Source: Episyrphus balteatus (lineage: Eukaryota > Arthropoda > Insecta > Diptera > Syrphidae). Taken from it: a DNA stretch of 64,000 nt. Both the position numbers and the translations under genes were made by a program. A model generated the notes under the pieces. The model had not been told where the DNA came from, made no database searches, and was given only the letters and a program-made list of their open reading frames with translations. How positions within the stretch are numbered: the stretch's first letter is position 1; each line of letters begins with the position of its first letter. The stretch is taken from NCBI RefSeq assembly GCF_945859705.1, contig NC_079137.1, positions 28,639,322 through 28,703,321 of the forward strand, given 5' to 3'. This document shows positions 1-11,200 of the stretch, piece by piece.

Positions 1-885
1 GCACGTTGATTAATCCTTATGAGTTTTGGTTTGCCGCGACTTCAATAAACACAATAGTTACAACATTCCTAAGCGCGTTGCTTTTTTTTTCAGAGATCAT
101 GTAACGGTTATTACAAAAGATACTAAAATGCATTAAATGAAAATATCCATCTTAAAAGTATCTAAAAACGCGCCTTTCAATCGTTAAAACCAAGAAAACA
201 AAAAATTAGTCTATTTTATATGACAAATACCAGCTTTTGACAGATTTATTTTTCAAAATAAATTAAAAATCCTTGGGATTTTTTTAATAGAGTTTTAAAT
301 TTAAAGTTTCCATTAACAACAACGAATTTAACTAAAGAAGAGTGAATAAAATGAATATTTAATGGAATGTACTTAATGGCGTTATTAGTTTAACGACGCC
401 GTTAACTAAAGCGATAAAATTCAATATTTAATGGAGACTCAATAAATTGGCCCTAAGATCAAATCATTGATTAATACTTGTTATATGAAGCAAAGCGGTT
501 AAAACATGTAAGCGGAATTAAAGAAAAGTATTTTCAAATTAACTCGGAAAATATGGATCATAGAGACAAATTTTTTTAGATAAAAGTTTTAGAAAATAAA
601 ATTTTGTACAAGTTTTGACCCAATCATTTTTGTCAAAAATAAAAAATAGCTGAACTATTCACTTAAACTTAATTTCGCGAAATCCAAGATGGCGTCTTGG
701 GTTCAAACTCAATCTCCCCAAAACCTAGTTTTTAGCTCCCAGTGACCTTCTCCTAATATTCTATGAAAAAACTTCACTATTATTTTTCTTCCATTTCAGC
801 ATTATTTTTTTAACAAATCGACTGGACTTAAATTATTTCAGTGACTTATGTACTGCTTTTCTTAATAAAATTTAAAAATAAACAT
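1..885. other. AT-rich non-coding stretch
   Basis: No gene is seen. Around 395-455 there is a short inverted-repeat remnant: a hairpin (GGCGTTA...TAACGACGCC) followed by a right end reading CAATAAATTGGCCCTAAG. This resembles the terminus of the small MITE at 37873-38008, but no clean left end was found. At 684-701 a CCAAGATGGCGTCTTGG palindrome recalls the CCAAGATGGCGGCC motif near the ends of the foldback at 17143-18245. Confidence 0.5.
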
Positions 886-890
886 AAAAA
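886..890 (-). terminator. Pol III T-run terminator of tRNA-Ala
   Basis: Five consecutive A on the plus strand give a T5 run on the minus strand, 8 bases after the discriminator base of the tRNA. This is the normal RNA polymerase III stop signal. Confidence 0.6.
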
Positions 891-898
891 TATATTCC

Positions 899-971
899 TG
901 GAGATGCGGGGCATCGATCCCCGTACCTCTCACATGCTAAGCGAGCGCTCTACCATCTGAGCTACATCCCC
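899..971 (-). tRNA. tRNA-Ala (anticodon AGC)
   Basis: The minus strand folds into a complete 73-nt cloverleaf. It has a 7-bp acceptor stem (GGGGATG with CATCTCC), a D arm GCTC-AGATGGTA-GAGC, an anticodon stem CTCGC/GTGAG containing one G-U wobble, the anticodon loop TTAGCAT with anticodon AGC, and a perfect T stem CGGGG/CCCCG with loop ATCGATG. Discriminator base A73 follows. The third acceptor pair is G3:U70, the universal identity element read by alanyl-tRNA synthetase, which makes the assignment secure. The internal promoter boxes are intact (A box in the D arm, B box in the T arm) and a T5 terminator follows, so the gene is probably functional. It decodes GCN alanine codons, mainly GCU and GCC after A34-to-inosine editing. 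No intron is present and CCA is not encoded, as usual in eukaryotes. Confidence 0.96.
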
Positions 972-2890
972 TTCGAATATTTTGTTGAAGAATTGGTAAT
1001 CCAAATTATTTGTTAAAAAAAATATATTTTAACTTCCTGCGCAGTAATTTTGTCAGTTTGTTTATTATTTTTAGTCAATTCTAGAACGAGAAGACCAAAC
1101 AAAAAATCTTAAACGGTTTTGATTAAAATAATTACCAATGCATATGATACCTATATAATATTCAAATACATAAAGTACCTACTTGTTTTTATTTTGTTTT
1201 TATTTTGTTTTTATTTTTTTTTTATTTTTTGTAAAAAAATACCTTGATCACTGTTTTATTTATTTTAGTGAAAATGGATGAATAGGTAGTTTTGTTTGCT
1301 ATAAATTATTCCGGGAACATGAAAAACAAAAAAGTTATATTTTGCACTAAAAATAAATTTGAATTAATAATAAATTACTTTCCTGGAAATTATATGCATG
1401 TATATGAGATCTCGTAATAATAAAAGAAAAAGAAAATATTCTTTAACTACACTGCTTTGCAAGGAAATCCTCCTCTTAATAAAACTATACTTTTCTAAAG
1501 GATTTTTGTATGCTGATTCCGAATCCGGAATTGCCCGAATTGCCCTAGCACGTCACGCTTTTTAGATATTCCAGTTCGAAAATCTCAAAACCCCATTTTT
1601 TTTGCTGTTTTCGAAGCAGTCTTTTGGCATAATGTAATCTTTTCCAACTAACTTTGTTATGGTTTATGAAGAACTTATTTTTTTATTTCAAATTCAGTTT
1701 CAATCTTCTCAATATCTCTTTTCTTCTCCGAGATATCTTAATTTAAGTAAGTTTAGTAGGTTTGGAATATCAATTATCGAATGGTTTATCACAAAATAAG
1801 ATATTTCTAAATAGAAAAACAGTTTTTTTTACATATTTTACATATCCTTAATTAAGGTGTTTTTTTTCATGTGGGATTTACTCAAACTGCAGGATTTCGA
1901 TATTTTTGCTGTTTTTGTCAATTATTAGTATCTTAAAATGTATTTAAACTTTTCTTAATAAATACAAATTTGGTGTCATAATGACAATTCATATTAAGAG
2001 AAATAAGTCCTCCAAATTTGATCTAAATACGAATAATATTTTTATTTTTGTACAAGGTCAACCGAATCTAAAAGGGTTCTTTTCTGCAAACTACTCCTAT
2101 TTTTAAAAAATCATTTAAAAAAAATGGTACGTGCTGGAATTTTTCTGAAACCAGATTTAGGTTCAGGAAAGTCAAATCTTTCATAATTTCAAAAAATTAT
2201 TTGAAGGAGAAAAAAAAGATAAATTTTGCAGACCAGTGCTATTAATTTTTTTTTTTTTTTTTGGTAATATAAATCTATACAGTTGTCGTTTGCTTAATAC
2301 CTTTTTTTTATGAAAATTACGTTCGAAAAAATTTAAATGTTATATTAGGGTATACAAACTCATTATTGACAAGTTAAAAATAACATATTTTCCGCATTAA
2401 TAGACTCTAATGCATAAATTGGTATGTATATTCATTTGTTTAGGTTCATTGCTTTCAATTACAATTCAATAGAACTATGTAGTACCTATATGTACCTACT
2501 GAAAAATTAAAACTTTGACAAAAAATGCCCAACCTCAATTCTATATCAAACTTCACCGCGCTTAGTCAAATAAGATAAGCTCTACCTATATCTATATATT
2601 TTTTTTACATTCAACGCCATCACCAATTGAAATCAAGTGCACGAATTCTTCAAAAATCTACACAATTATGCACCTTAACAATTCACCACGCTATGCTTTG
2701 CCGGCCACCACTGCGCCATGTATTCCTACAATAAAAACATTAACCCACCCAATTCTGTATTCTATAAATCTATGTTACGTAGGGGAGGAAGGGGCATTGT
2801 AATTAATATTGTTTTTTTGTTTTTTTCAAAGTCAATTAGATATACATTTTAAGGTATAGTAAGTATTGTAGTTGTGGTGCCCAAGGAATT
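972..2890. other. AT-rich intergenic DNA
   Basis: No gene, RNA or clear mobile-element end is seen. A T-rich low-complexity tract of repeated TTTTATTTTG units lies at about 1184-1236. Confidence 0.5.
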
Positions 2891-2894
2891 AAAC

Positions 2895-3770
2895 CTCCGC
2901 TGCACATAGGAGTATTGTCATCAAAAACCTGGCCATAATTATTTTTCGTGGTTTTTGTTACTATTTCTGTTTTAAATGAGTATTCCTACAAGAAAATACA
3001 ATATAAACCTAGTTTTTGTTATTTTTATTTTTTTACCAAAAACTAAAAAAAATTGATTAATGGCCTGTACTCCGCCTATCGACATTATTTTTCTCAAATT
3101 TTTTTCCTCATCCCTAATACCCAATTCTCAGTTTTTTTTCCCTGTTCCCCAACCTTAATTAAGATCACCCAAAATAAAATACACTAATAACATCAGTAAA
3201 TTTAATTTAAAAATAAAAAACGTTGCATAAAGTAAGGAGTATTTTCTATCAGAAAGTGAAAAACTAATTGACCCTCGATTCTCTAAAGAGCACCTAAGAG
3301 CACCCAATTTTGCATTGTGTTAAAGAATATATAAACTAACTCATAAGTTTCAATTCATCGCAGAATAACGGGGTATACTAAAACAAAATCATTAAAGTTC
3401 AAATAATAACTTATCAAAAATATCATATTTAGAACATTTTCAAAACTTTATTTATATCGTTAATAAATAACTGAAGAAGAATTCTCCATTTAAATTTTTT
3501 TAGATTTCTATCACAACACTTCGATATCGCATATAGAATAACACTTATCAAAATACTTCGCATTCAAATAAAAATGAGGTAGATGTAACAGTTAACTTTG
3601 AACTCATTTTTTAACAAGACACGATCGAAAAACAAAAAAATGAGTGCAGCATATTGACACATGTTTATTTTGCACCCACTTTGCCAAACTTTTTGGTGTC
3701 AATTTTGATTTTCAGAAAATCAACTTATGTCCAGCTTTTTACTGCAAATACTCCTATGTGCGCTGGTGAT
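2895..3770. repeat. Foldback-like repeat with GCACATAGGAGTATT ends
   Basis: GCACATAGGAGTATT near 2903 recurs inverted as AATACTCCTATGTGC near 3748. Inward the arms stay loosely complementary (CCTGGCCATAATT on the left against GCTGGACATAAGTTG read on the opposite strand at the right). A GGAATT(T/A)A motif flanks both sides. No ORF is present. The class is undetermined and no target duplication was resolved. Confidence 0.45.
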
Positions 3771-3779
3771 AGTACCTAA

Positions 3780-4062
3780 TTAAAAGGAATTTACCCCCAC
3801 GGATGTTAATTCCTTTCATAATTGGGAACTAACACCGGCGGGGGTTAATTCCTTTTTTTGGTGGGCTTACTGACCCCTGCAACCCCCCAGCTTGGGCTGG
3901 GGGCTGGGGGTTTTCCTACAGTTGAGTGTAGGAAAATTTTCTTCAAAATTTAATAGTTTCTTGGAATCCAAAGAAATTTTGTACATACCCAACCCTGCTC
4001 CCACCCAAATCCTATATTGAGCCCAAACAGGGGGGTTGCAGGCGGGCTGCAGGCATGGTTGA
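3780..4062. repeat. Purine/pyrimidine-rich palindromic patch
   Basis: A locally GC-rich patch with paired motifs: GGGTTAATTCCTTT and GGAATTTACCCCC, and CTGCAACCCCCC at about 3877 against GGGGGGTTGCAG at about 4030, so about 165 bp is bracketed by a 12-bp inverted repeat. The run of C then G between 3880 and 3912 could form a hairpin. A short minus-strand ORF crosses it but has no recognisable protein features. Confidence 0.4.
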
Positions 4063-4154
4063 TGCATAAAATTTATTTTAGGTTGTCATGAAAAAATATT
4101 GACAATACGAGTATGATACTTTTCATGAAAAGTGTGCACGCAGAAAAATAATGG

Positions 4155-4445
4155 ACCTACCGAGAAGTTTTTTTCGGTGAGTTAAAAAAAAATGTATTAA
4201 AAATCACATAGTCTTTGTTAAAAGCTACATAGTTCTCGTTGCTAAAATCAACGTTGTCGCCTCGGTTAAGTTTAATTGTTTAAAATTACCATTTTAGAAG
4301 GTTATTTTAACCGATTAACTTGTTTATATTCATCAAGAAACTCGGTTAAAATTTGAGATTTTAGTAAAATTTAACCGAGAGAGTGGGTAAGATTAAACAA
4401 ATTTGAATAACCGAGTCGACTCGTGTAATTTTTATAACCGGGGTT
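4155..4445. repeat. Cluster of CTCGGTTA / TAACCGAG motifs
   Basis: CTCGGTTAA or its reverse complement occurs repeatedly and in both orientations within about 180 bp (near 4261, 4308, 4341, 4371, 4408 and 4434), with weaker ACCGAG/TCGGTGAG versions near 4158 and 4174. The arrangement could be a decayed foldback element or a cluster of binding sites. Nothing in the sequence decides between them. Confidence 0.35.
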
Positions 4446-5515
4446 GGTTTGCAGGTGCTATATTAACAAAACTACTTAGCTTTATTTGTATTTCTTTTAC
4501 AAGCTGTTTTGCCTCTTTCTCCCCTAATCTATAAACAATTCAACCAAAATAAAAACATTCAACCAACAAAAATGTAAATTATACCCGAGTCGAACAAGAG
4601 TCAAAGTAATTGTTTGACACCACTGGCTTTCGACTGAAAACATAAAACATACCGACCAAATAAATTATACCTAAAAAAAAAGATATTCTAAACGAAACAG
4701 TAGGTGATGTGAACAGAAAACAACGAGTGATGCACAGTATACGTCTCTTGAATTTTGAATAAGAAAACAAGATCGAAGAAAATTGGACGAAAATAAGAAT
4801 TCTTTTCTCTTCGCTATATCGCCTGCCAGCCGTGTGTGTGTATTTTACTTCTTTTTTTTCAAAATGAAAAATTTATTTTCGGATACGGAGCCACCCCAAA
4901 CGTATAGCCGCTCAGTTGTTCCGCAAATGAGACATTGAACGGACTCGCTTCTTATTCAAAACAAAAAAGTAACACAAAATTCAAATTAAAAAAAAAAAAA
5001 ATACAACGCGCGGACGCCCAGGGTGTGTGGTGTGTAAAGTTAGCTCTTTAAATAAAAAAAAAAAAAACGGTTTTCTAACCCCCCAAACGGAGGAGCTACA
5101 AATACGTTTTCAAAATATATCTAAAGTTAGATCGCTAAAAATTAGCTCATTTAATAAGTAATTCATGGATATTAATTCATTGCTTCTGGATAAATAATAA
5201 GAATACCTACATATATTTTTTTAAGTTCTAAAAAAAAAAAACGGTTAACCTTAAAAAAAAACCACACGTCTATTTATCAAACGAAGAACCTGTGCATGTG
5301 CATTATATCAGTGGTCACGAAACGATACTTTACTTTTTTCTTAATGACGAATTGCAGTTGATTTCTTTTTTATTAGTTTTTTTTTTATTTGTTCTGTTGG
5401 ATTAAAAATATAACCATTTAAGCCACTGCGAAGAAATAAATTTAAAAAAAGACCAAGACGTTTTTAACTTGGTCACACTTACGTGATATGATTGTGGAAT
5501 GATGATTAACAATAT
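4446..5515. other. AT-rich intergenic DNA
   Basis: Non-coding, with several A homopolymers (about 4988-5001, 5056-5067, 5230-5241). No gene is recognised; short ORFs here lack any family signature. Confidence 0.5.
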
Positions 5516-5518
5516 TTA

Positions 5519-6302
5519 TAGCCTTTTCACACCAGACCCAAAAACGCGGTTTATGGCAAAAAGTTTTCAAAAACCTGAAAAGCGTTCACACCACAAATTT
5601 ACAGGTTTTTGTTTGACGTTTAAAAATTTTTGACATCCAAATGTCAAGTTTTCGATGGGATTTAATTTTTGTTGTTTAAATCAGCTTGAGCTCACAAAAT
5701 TGATCAAATAAAATGAACTCTGACAATATAAATATAATTTTATTTATTTGGTCGTTAAATTGTGAAGTTTCAGTTTAATTTCTTCCTGAGAATAATATAT
5801 TGGCCGCCCCCAAATTCTTTAGACATTTTGATGTAAATATGACCGGCTGCCTTTGAGCTGTGGCTCCTTTTCAGCCCAAAGTTCCAACAGGAACTCTTCA
5901 TCTTCGGTCCTCCACATATTTTTTTTTTTGGTTTATTTTTTCTGCTCTGCCATTTTCTATAATTGAAAGAAATAAAAAAAGAAATTTGATTAATATTATC
6001 AAAATAAAATCAACAACAACTTGTTATCTTTGCCTGTCAGTTCTTTTTTTTTTTTTGTCTGCTGTCAGTTCTTTTTTTTTTTTGTCTGCTGAATTGTTGC
6101 TGAATTCCTCAAAAGGTTTGTTTGGTTATTTCGTTTGGAGTTGAATGTTTTCATTTTCAGGTTTTTGGCGAGTTTAATCAAAAACTTGTGTTTTACGAAA
6201 ACTTGTGGTTTATGAAAAATGTATGGAAAAACTTGTGTTTTTGAAATAGGTTTTTGGGGTTTTTCGCAAAAACCGCGTTTTTGGCTTGGTGTGAAAAGGC
6301 TA
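5519..6302. mobile_element. Non-autonomous TIR transposon (MITE-like), TTA target duplication
   Basis: The ends are inverted repeats, TAGCCTTTTCACACCA at the left and TGGTGTGAAAAGGCTA at the right. The similarity continues inward through CCAAAAACGCGGTTT and its complement. A TTA trinucleotide sits directly outside each end (5516-5518 and 6303-6305), the target duplication size typical of PIF/Harbinger elements. The interior contains many AAAACTTGTG/CAAAAACC motifs and no transposase. At about 6036-6092 a 28-bp unit (TGTCAGTTC + T run + GTCTGC) is tandemly duplicated. Confidence 0.8.
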
Positions 6303-6305
6303 TTA

Positions 6306-7214
6306 CGCTGAGTTCTTTGTTTTCCTTATATGTGCGAGACTTCCCCCTCAAAATGTGATGCATCTCGAGAATCCATCACCAACAAAAAAAGTGAAGCTCT
6401 GTCTGTTGTTGGGTTTTGCGTGAAAAATTAGGTTTTTTCTTAAAATAAAACTGATAATTTTTAAAATAATAAAATATGTAGGTATTTCATTCAGACAGTG
6501 TAAATTGAGAAGAAATTTAAAATCGATGCAAAAAAGATTTACTAAATCACTTTAGTCACAATAACTTACAACATTACTTTCGCCGTGTTTTATTAGTAAA
6601 GTGTATATATATTAATAACAGATAAGAGCAATTGTTTGTTGTTGTTTACAATGTTAAATGTTAACTGAAATACGAAAACAATTGCATATAAAACACGACC
6701 TTTTAATAAATACATGCTAATTTTGTACACCTTTTTCAATTTATGACTCAATTATATTAGTTTTAACCAAAAACATTTCTGTGTTGATCACAAAAAAGTT
6801 GTTCCACTTTCAAATATTTTGGATCCCAAAGTGAATTGAAAAGTTTTTTTTTATAATTTAGTGTTTGCTTTAAAATAGAGTTGGAAACAATATAAACTTA
6901 AACAGCTACAAAGAAAAGCATAATAGAATAGCTATCCTTTGAAATTATGTTTTCTATCAATTTGGTACATTTCGCGCCATTTTTTTTTTGTTTAAATAAC
7001 AATTTTTACAACTTTTGAATTTCTATATTGAATACAAAGTAGGTATATGAGGTCTTTTTCGATTCAGTAGACTAAAATTTGAAAATTTTCAATACGTTAC
7101 TTTTCGACCTTCTGTCAAAAAATTGCCAAGGAAATAATTTTTGACGCCAAAATTTATGAAAAGCCCCACTGCCTTATGTTTTTGAAATAATATCTTCTTC
7201 AATTACGAAGTTGG
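6306..7214. other. AT-rich non-coding DNA
   Basis: No gene or mobile-element boundary is recognised in this stretch. Confidence 0.5.
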
Positions 7215-7269
7215 TTGTAATTTGCCTATAGCTAAAATAAACAGAAATATTTTTGTATTTAATTTAAAT

Positions 7270-7945
7270 AAAAAACATAAAATGAACGACTGGGTCGCAC
7301 ATACTTGCTCTTATGTTAACAGTAGATTTTATCTTAAGACTTTTTATGAAAAAAAGTTAGGTAAAATTTGATTTTTTTTAAAGCATTTTTAATAATGTAT
7401 AAACATACATAAAATCTGTTTTATAATTAATAAAAACGTCGTTTTAATGACTTTGATATAAAAAAACCAAGTATACCATCTAATTTCTTGTATGAAAAGA
7501 AATTTTTAAAATCGTTAGAGCTGTTATTTTTTTTAAATAACTTTTTTTATATAAAAATTTTCTAAGATTTTTCAAAAAAAAGTTGGTATGCCATTTTGAA
7601 GAAATAATTTCACTATACCGATTTCAAAAACTTGATTTTTTATTTTTTTTAAACCCAAAAATGCGTTTTTTTGAAAATTTTCTAAAATTTTAATATTACG
7701 ATTACTCAAACGCTTTTTCATACAATTTTTTGTTCAAATCGGGTTAGTGATATCACCCAAAACTGCTAACTACCAAGTTTGAAGAAAATCGCTATACTAG
7801 TGTAGGCTGTAGCTCGAGGTATATAAAGACAGAAATAATTACGGGACCCCCTTTTTTTGAATTCTCCATCATCGTAATGTCATTGTTATCTCGAAATCGA
7901 TTTTTACGAATCCTAAACTTGCCCTATAGTAAAGTAAAAATTGGA
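7270..7945 (-). repeat. Diverged copy of the (GTCT)n-bearing repeat family, array not expanded
   Basis: Landmarks match the large copies at 27095-31242 in the same order: CGACTGGGTCGCAC, TTGCTCTTA, ATCGTTAGAGC, ATGCCATTTTGAAGAAAT, CTGTAGCTCGAGG, then a GACAGA stub, GGGACCC, CCATCATCGTAATGTCAT, TTATCTCGA, TTTTTACGAATCCTAAACTTGCCCTATAGTA. Where the large copies carry more than 1 kb of tetranucleotide array this one has only AAAGACAGAAAT. It is marked minus because the CTGT strand is the minus strand here. Confidence 0.75.
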
Positions 7946-8934
7946 CAGATTCCAACTCAAACTTTACAAATTATCAGCTTAGAAAATTTATGCATACCGT
8001 GATCAGTGATAGCAGAAATAACTGACTCATTTAAGTCTCTAAAAGCATAATGATTGAACCAATTAATAATAAGAGTGATAAATCTGTTCATATAAAAAAT
8101 GTGGCAGATATTTTCTAAAAAGTTATTCGAAAAATAAATTGGTTATTTTGAATCTGTGAAAGCATTCGCCTATTTTAATAGTTTCCAAGCGATTTCTAAA
8201 AATATTTCATGTTAAATTAGTTTTATAACATGCAAAAATATACTTTAATATTAAATACAAACATAATTTTTTAGAAAAAGTTTCCACAATCCAATTTTCG
8301 CTATTTTATATTTGTATACATTATCCACTCGTCTTTTATTGCTTTCATAAATTAGGTCAAAGATGCTTGAAATTTCTTTATCATAAACAAATTTTCATAC
8401 ATTTTTTATGTTGTTAAAAATTATAAAAATAATTCAAGAGGAAGTATAAGGGTGGCTCAAACACAAATATGTATTTTGTATATTACGTGATAAAGTAGGT
8501 AATTGATTTTATAAATAATATTTATGGATATAATGTATTATTTTTGAAGGGTTATTGCCGGTACTTGCAACTTGCCATACAACCGTTTTCTTTATATGGG
8601 TATGTATTTCACTTCCTCTTAACCGCACAACCACTTTTGGGTTCTTAAAAAGAGTTCATTTTTGTAACAGTTTTGAAAACATTTATATCAAAAAAACAAT
8701 GCACCTAGGTGTGTATTTAAAAAAAACGACTTTAACAATTTTCAAAATGAGTTTCTAATAATAAATCTTTGTTATTAAAAAAATTAAATGGCCTACTTCG
8801 TATGGGGGTAAAAACCATTTACAGAAGTTTTTTTGGAACTTTAAATTTTATATTAATTTTTAAGTTTTTTAAATTTCTAAACACAACTTTTGATATCACT
8901 TTCGATAAAAAGAAGCAAAAACGAAAATCATCAT
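7946..8934. other. AT-rich non-coding DNA
   Basis: No gene is recognised. Some phrases, such as TGCCGGTACTTGCAACTTGCCATACAACCG at about 8547, loosely recall the GTACC-TGCC-ATA-ACCG phrases of the (GTCT)n family, so older fragments may be present. Confidence 0.4.
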
Positions 8935-9114
8935 AAAATGACGAGACACTCTTCTTTACATTGATCTGAAGCCTAAGACGGATATGGTTGAAATTTCGTT
9001 AACATTATTTTTTGTAATTTCCTAGTTACAGCCGAAAATGGCTATGGCTCTAACGATTTTGATGAAATTTGGTGTAAATAATGTTTTAAGTAATTCCAAT
9101 AAAATGAATACGGA
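8935..9114 (+). repeat. Fragment of the (GTCT)n-bearing repeat family
   Basis: The phrase GGCTCTAACGATTTTGATGAAAT (about 9048-9070) matches the interior of the copy at 29089-31242. The adjoining TACAGCCGAAAATGGC also fits. The Penelope-like element is inserted a few dozen bases downstream, so it landed in or next to an older repeat. Confidence 0.45.
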
Positions 9115-9127
9115 GAACAGAAATATA
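9115..9127. repeat. 13-bp target-site duplication, left copy
   Basis: GAACAGAAATATA here is repeated exactly at 11602-11614 on the other side of the Penelope-like element. Nothing else separates the two copies. Confidence 0.85.
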
Positions 9128-9160
9128 AATTTATCCTATTTTCGTGACCTTTTTTTAATC

Positions 9161-9768
9161 AAAGTTATGATCCTAAGTGGGCTATAGGTCTGTCTTGGTA
9201 ATTTTAATATTTTGTCGACGTTTCGGGCGTGATTACACCCTTCTTCAGGACTCTTAATTAAAAAATTTTATTCTAAAAATACTAAAAAAAAAAATCTAAA
9301 CTAAAATCTATACTTACAATATTATAAAATTATAAATTTTAAGATATTTCTTAAAATTTGTTTTGGTAAATTTTCTTGTATCTCTTTTTTATTTCTTATA
9401 TTTTTGTAAATATTTCAAAATTCAAAAATTGAAGCCTTGAAAAAGACGTTTCAATTTATCGAATTTCAAAATAATGAAATCTAAATTTCACATTTGATAC
9501 AAAAATCAAAATTTGACTTTCAAAATCAAACATGATCTTCAGAAATCAGGTCAAATATAAAATTTAGCTTAAAATATTTCTATGGACAAACTGGCTATAG
9601 ATATTGCTAAGTCCTTCGCAATCTGATCGCCTATTAACAGTATTATTAGTATTTAAAATGTGCAACATTTCTAATAACATACGTTTGCTATAGTGTTTTT
9701 CTGTCTGTAAAATGTCAACATTGTTAAAGTCTGGCCTATGTCCTTCATCTATACAATGTAAAGCCAAT
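9161..9768 (-). repeat. Left inverted arm (pLTR) of the Penelope-like element
   Basis: Reverse complement of 10996-11601. It carries, on the minus strand, the last 67 or so codons of the endonuclease ORF (9564-9767), the AT-rich 3' UTR and the hammerhead-like motif. The ORF visible on the minus strand is therefore a duplicated C-terminus, not a separate gene. Only scattered differences from the right arm were seen (for example AAAAAGACG against AAAAGGACG). Confidence 0.9.
9214..9251 (-). ncRNA. Hammerhead-like ribozyme motif, left arm copy
   Basis: The minus strand carries the same GUC-CUGAAGA / GGGUGU-AAUC-ACGCCC / GAAAC-GUC-GAC arrangement as the right arm. See the plus-strand copy at 11511-11548 for structure and caveats. 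Confidence 0.55.
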
Positions 9769-11200
9769 ACCTAAAATTCATAAACAAAACATGCCTCTAA
9801 GACCAATTTGTTCTTCTATGAATGTTCCATGTTATCAGTTATCTAAATACCTAGTTAAAATTTTAAATAACATTACTGTTAACTCTAAATATAACGTAAA
9901 AAATGCATCATCGTTCATTTCAACAGTCTCACCAGTTGTTTTAGAACAAGACCATGTTTTAGTTTCTTTTGATGTTGTTTCATTATTCACCAATATTCCT
10001 ATTCAATAAGCTCTAGAATTGGTTGAAAAAAGTTGGAATATTATCAAAGATCATACAAGAATTCCAAAATTAAAGTTCTTAGAAATTTTGCGATTCTGTG
10101 TAATCGACAACAATTATTTGGAATATGATAAAATATTTTATCAACAAGGAGTTCCTATGGGAAGTCCTGCTTCTCCAATATTAGCAGATATCGTAATGGA
10201 AGCATTATTAGATAGCGTATTTGATACAATTCCAAATAAACCAAAGCTAATTACAAAATATGTCGATGACATTTTTATTATTCTCAAATCGAATCATGTT
10301 AGTTCAACTCTAACTGCCTTAAATTCTTTTCATCCAAAAATTCAGTTTACTGTTGAGTTGGAAAATAACGGAGAACTTCCTTATCTTGATGTGTTAGTAA
10401 AAAGGAAAAATAATAGATTAGTATTTGATTGGTATAAAAAACCAACATCTTCAGGTCGTCTCATTAATTTTAATTCAAAACAGCCGAAACATGTTATTAT
10501 CAACACAGCAAAAAATTTTGCCAACAGAGTATTAGATATCAGTGACATTGTCTTTCGTCAAAAAAACATAAAAATAATTACTAATACTTTACTTTCTAAC
10601 TCCTTTCCATTAAACATAATAAGAACAATATTGAATCAATATTTCAATCCCTTGGTTCAAACAAATTTAGTAACAAATGTTACACAATTTTCATACAAAA
10701 GTATTCTATACATTCCAGGTCTTTCAAATAGAATTTTAAATGCCCCCATAAGAAATAAAGACAATGTTCGTTTAGCTTTTAAATCGTCAAATATCTTAAG
10801 AAGTTCATTGTTTTCAAATTTAAAAGGTGAATTTTCGAAAAGTGAAAGATCAAATATTGTCTATAAGATAAAATGTCTAGGTGACGGAATAAACCAATGT
10901 CCTTCCGTTTATGTAGGAACTTCTATGCAAAAGCTAAAAAATCGTTTAGCTGGTCACAGATCGGACATAAATAACGGACACTCACAAAAAACAGCATTGG
11001 CTTTACATTGTATAGATGAAGGACATAGGCCAGACTTTAACAATGTTGACATTTTACAGACAGAAAAACACTATAGCAAACGTATGTTATTAGAAATGTT
11101 GCACATTTTAAATACTAATAATACTGTTAATAGGCGATCAGATTGCGAAGGACTTAGCAATATCTATAGCCAGTTTGTCCATAGAAATATTTTAAGCTAA
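9767..11200 (+). pseudogene. Penelope-like RT / GIY-YIG endonuclease ORF, 5'-truncated with one internal stop
   Basis: The open frame enters from the left arm at about 9767 with IPKIHK, the first RT block of this family, so the N-terminal part is missing. Motif A (SFDVVSLFTNIP, Asp encoded near 9971) follows. A single in-frame TAA at 10007-10009 interrupts; the same frame continues without a shift to 11198. After it come the motif B region GVPMGSPASP (about 10148-10177) and the catalytic YVDD of motif C (about 10259-10270), then LPYLDVLVKR and the thumb. The GIY-YIG domain spans roughly 10850-11130: a VYKIKC / VYVGTS pair, then LKNRLAGHRSDI with the expected Arg and His, then LLEMLHIL with the expected Glu. 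No Met at 9791 or elsewhere should be read as the native start; they are internal residues. The stop makes this copy probably inactive in cis, but both catalytic cores look intact. Confidence 0.9.

Noticed and set aside
3867..4067. 66-codon minus-strand ORF in the GC-rich patch
   Set aside because: It arises from a C/G-rich palindrome; no protein features.
9564..9767. Separate minus-strand gene of 67 codons
   Set aside because: It is identical to the C-terminus of the Penelope-like ORF and lies in the inverted left arm; its start is a TTG.
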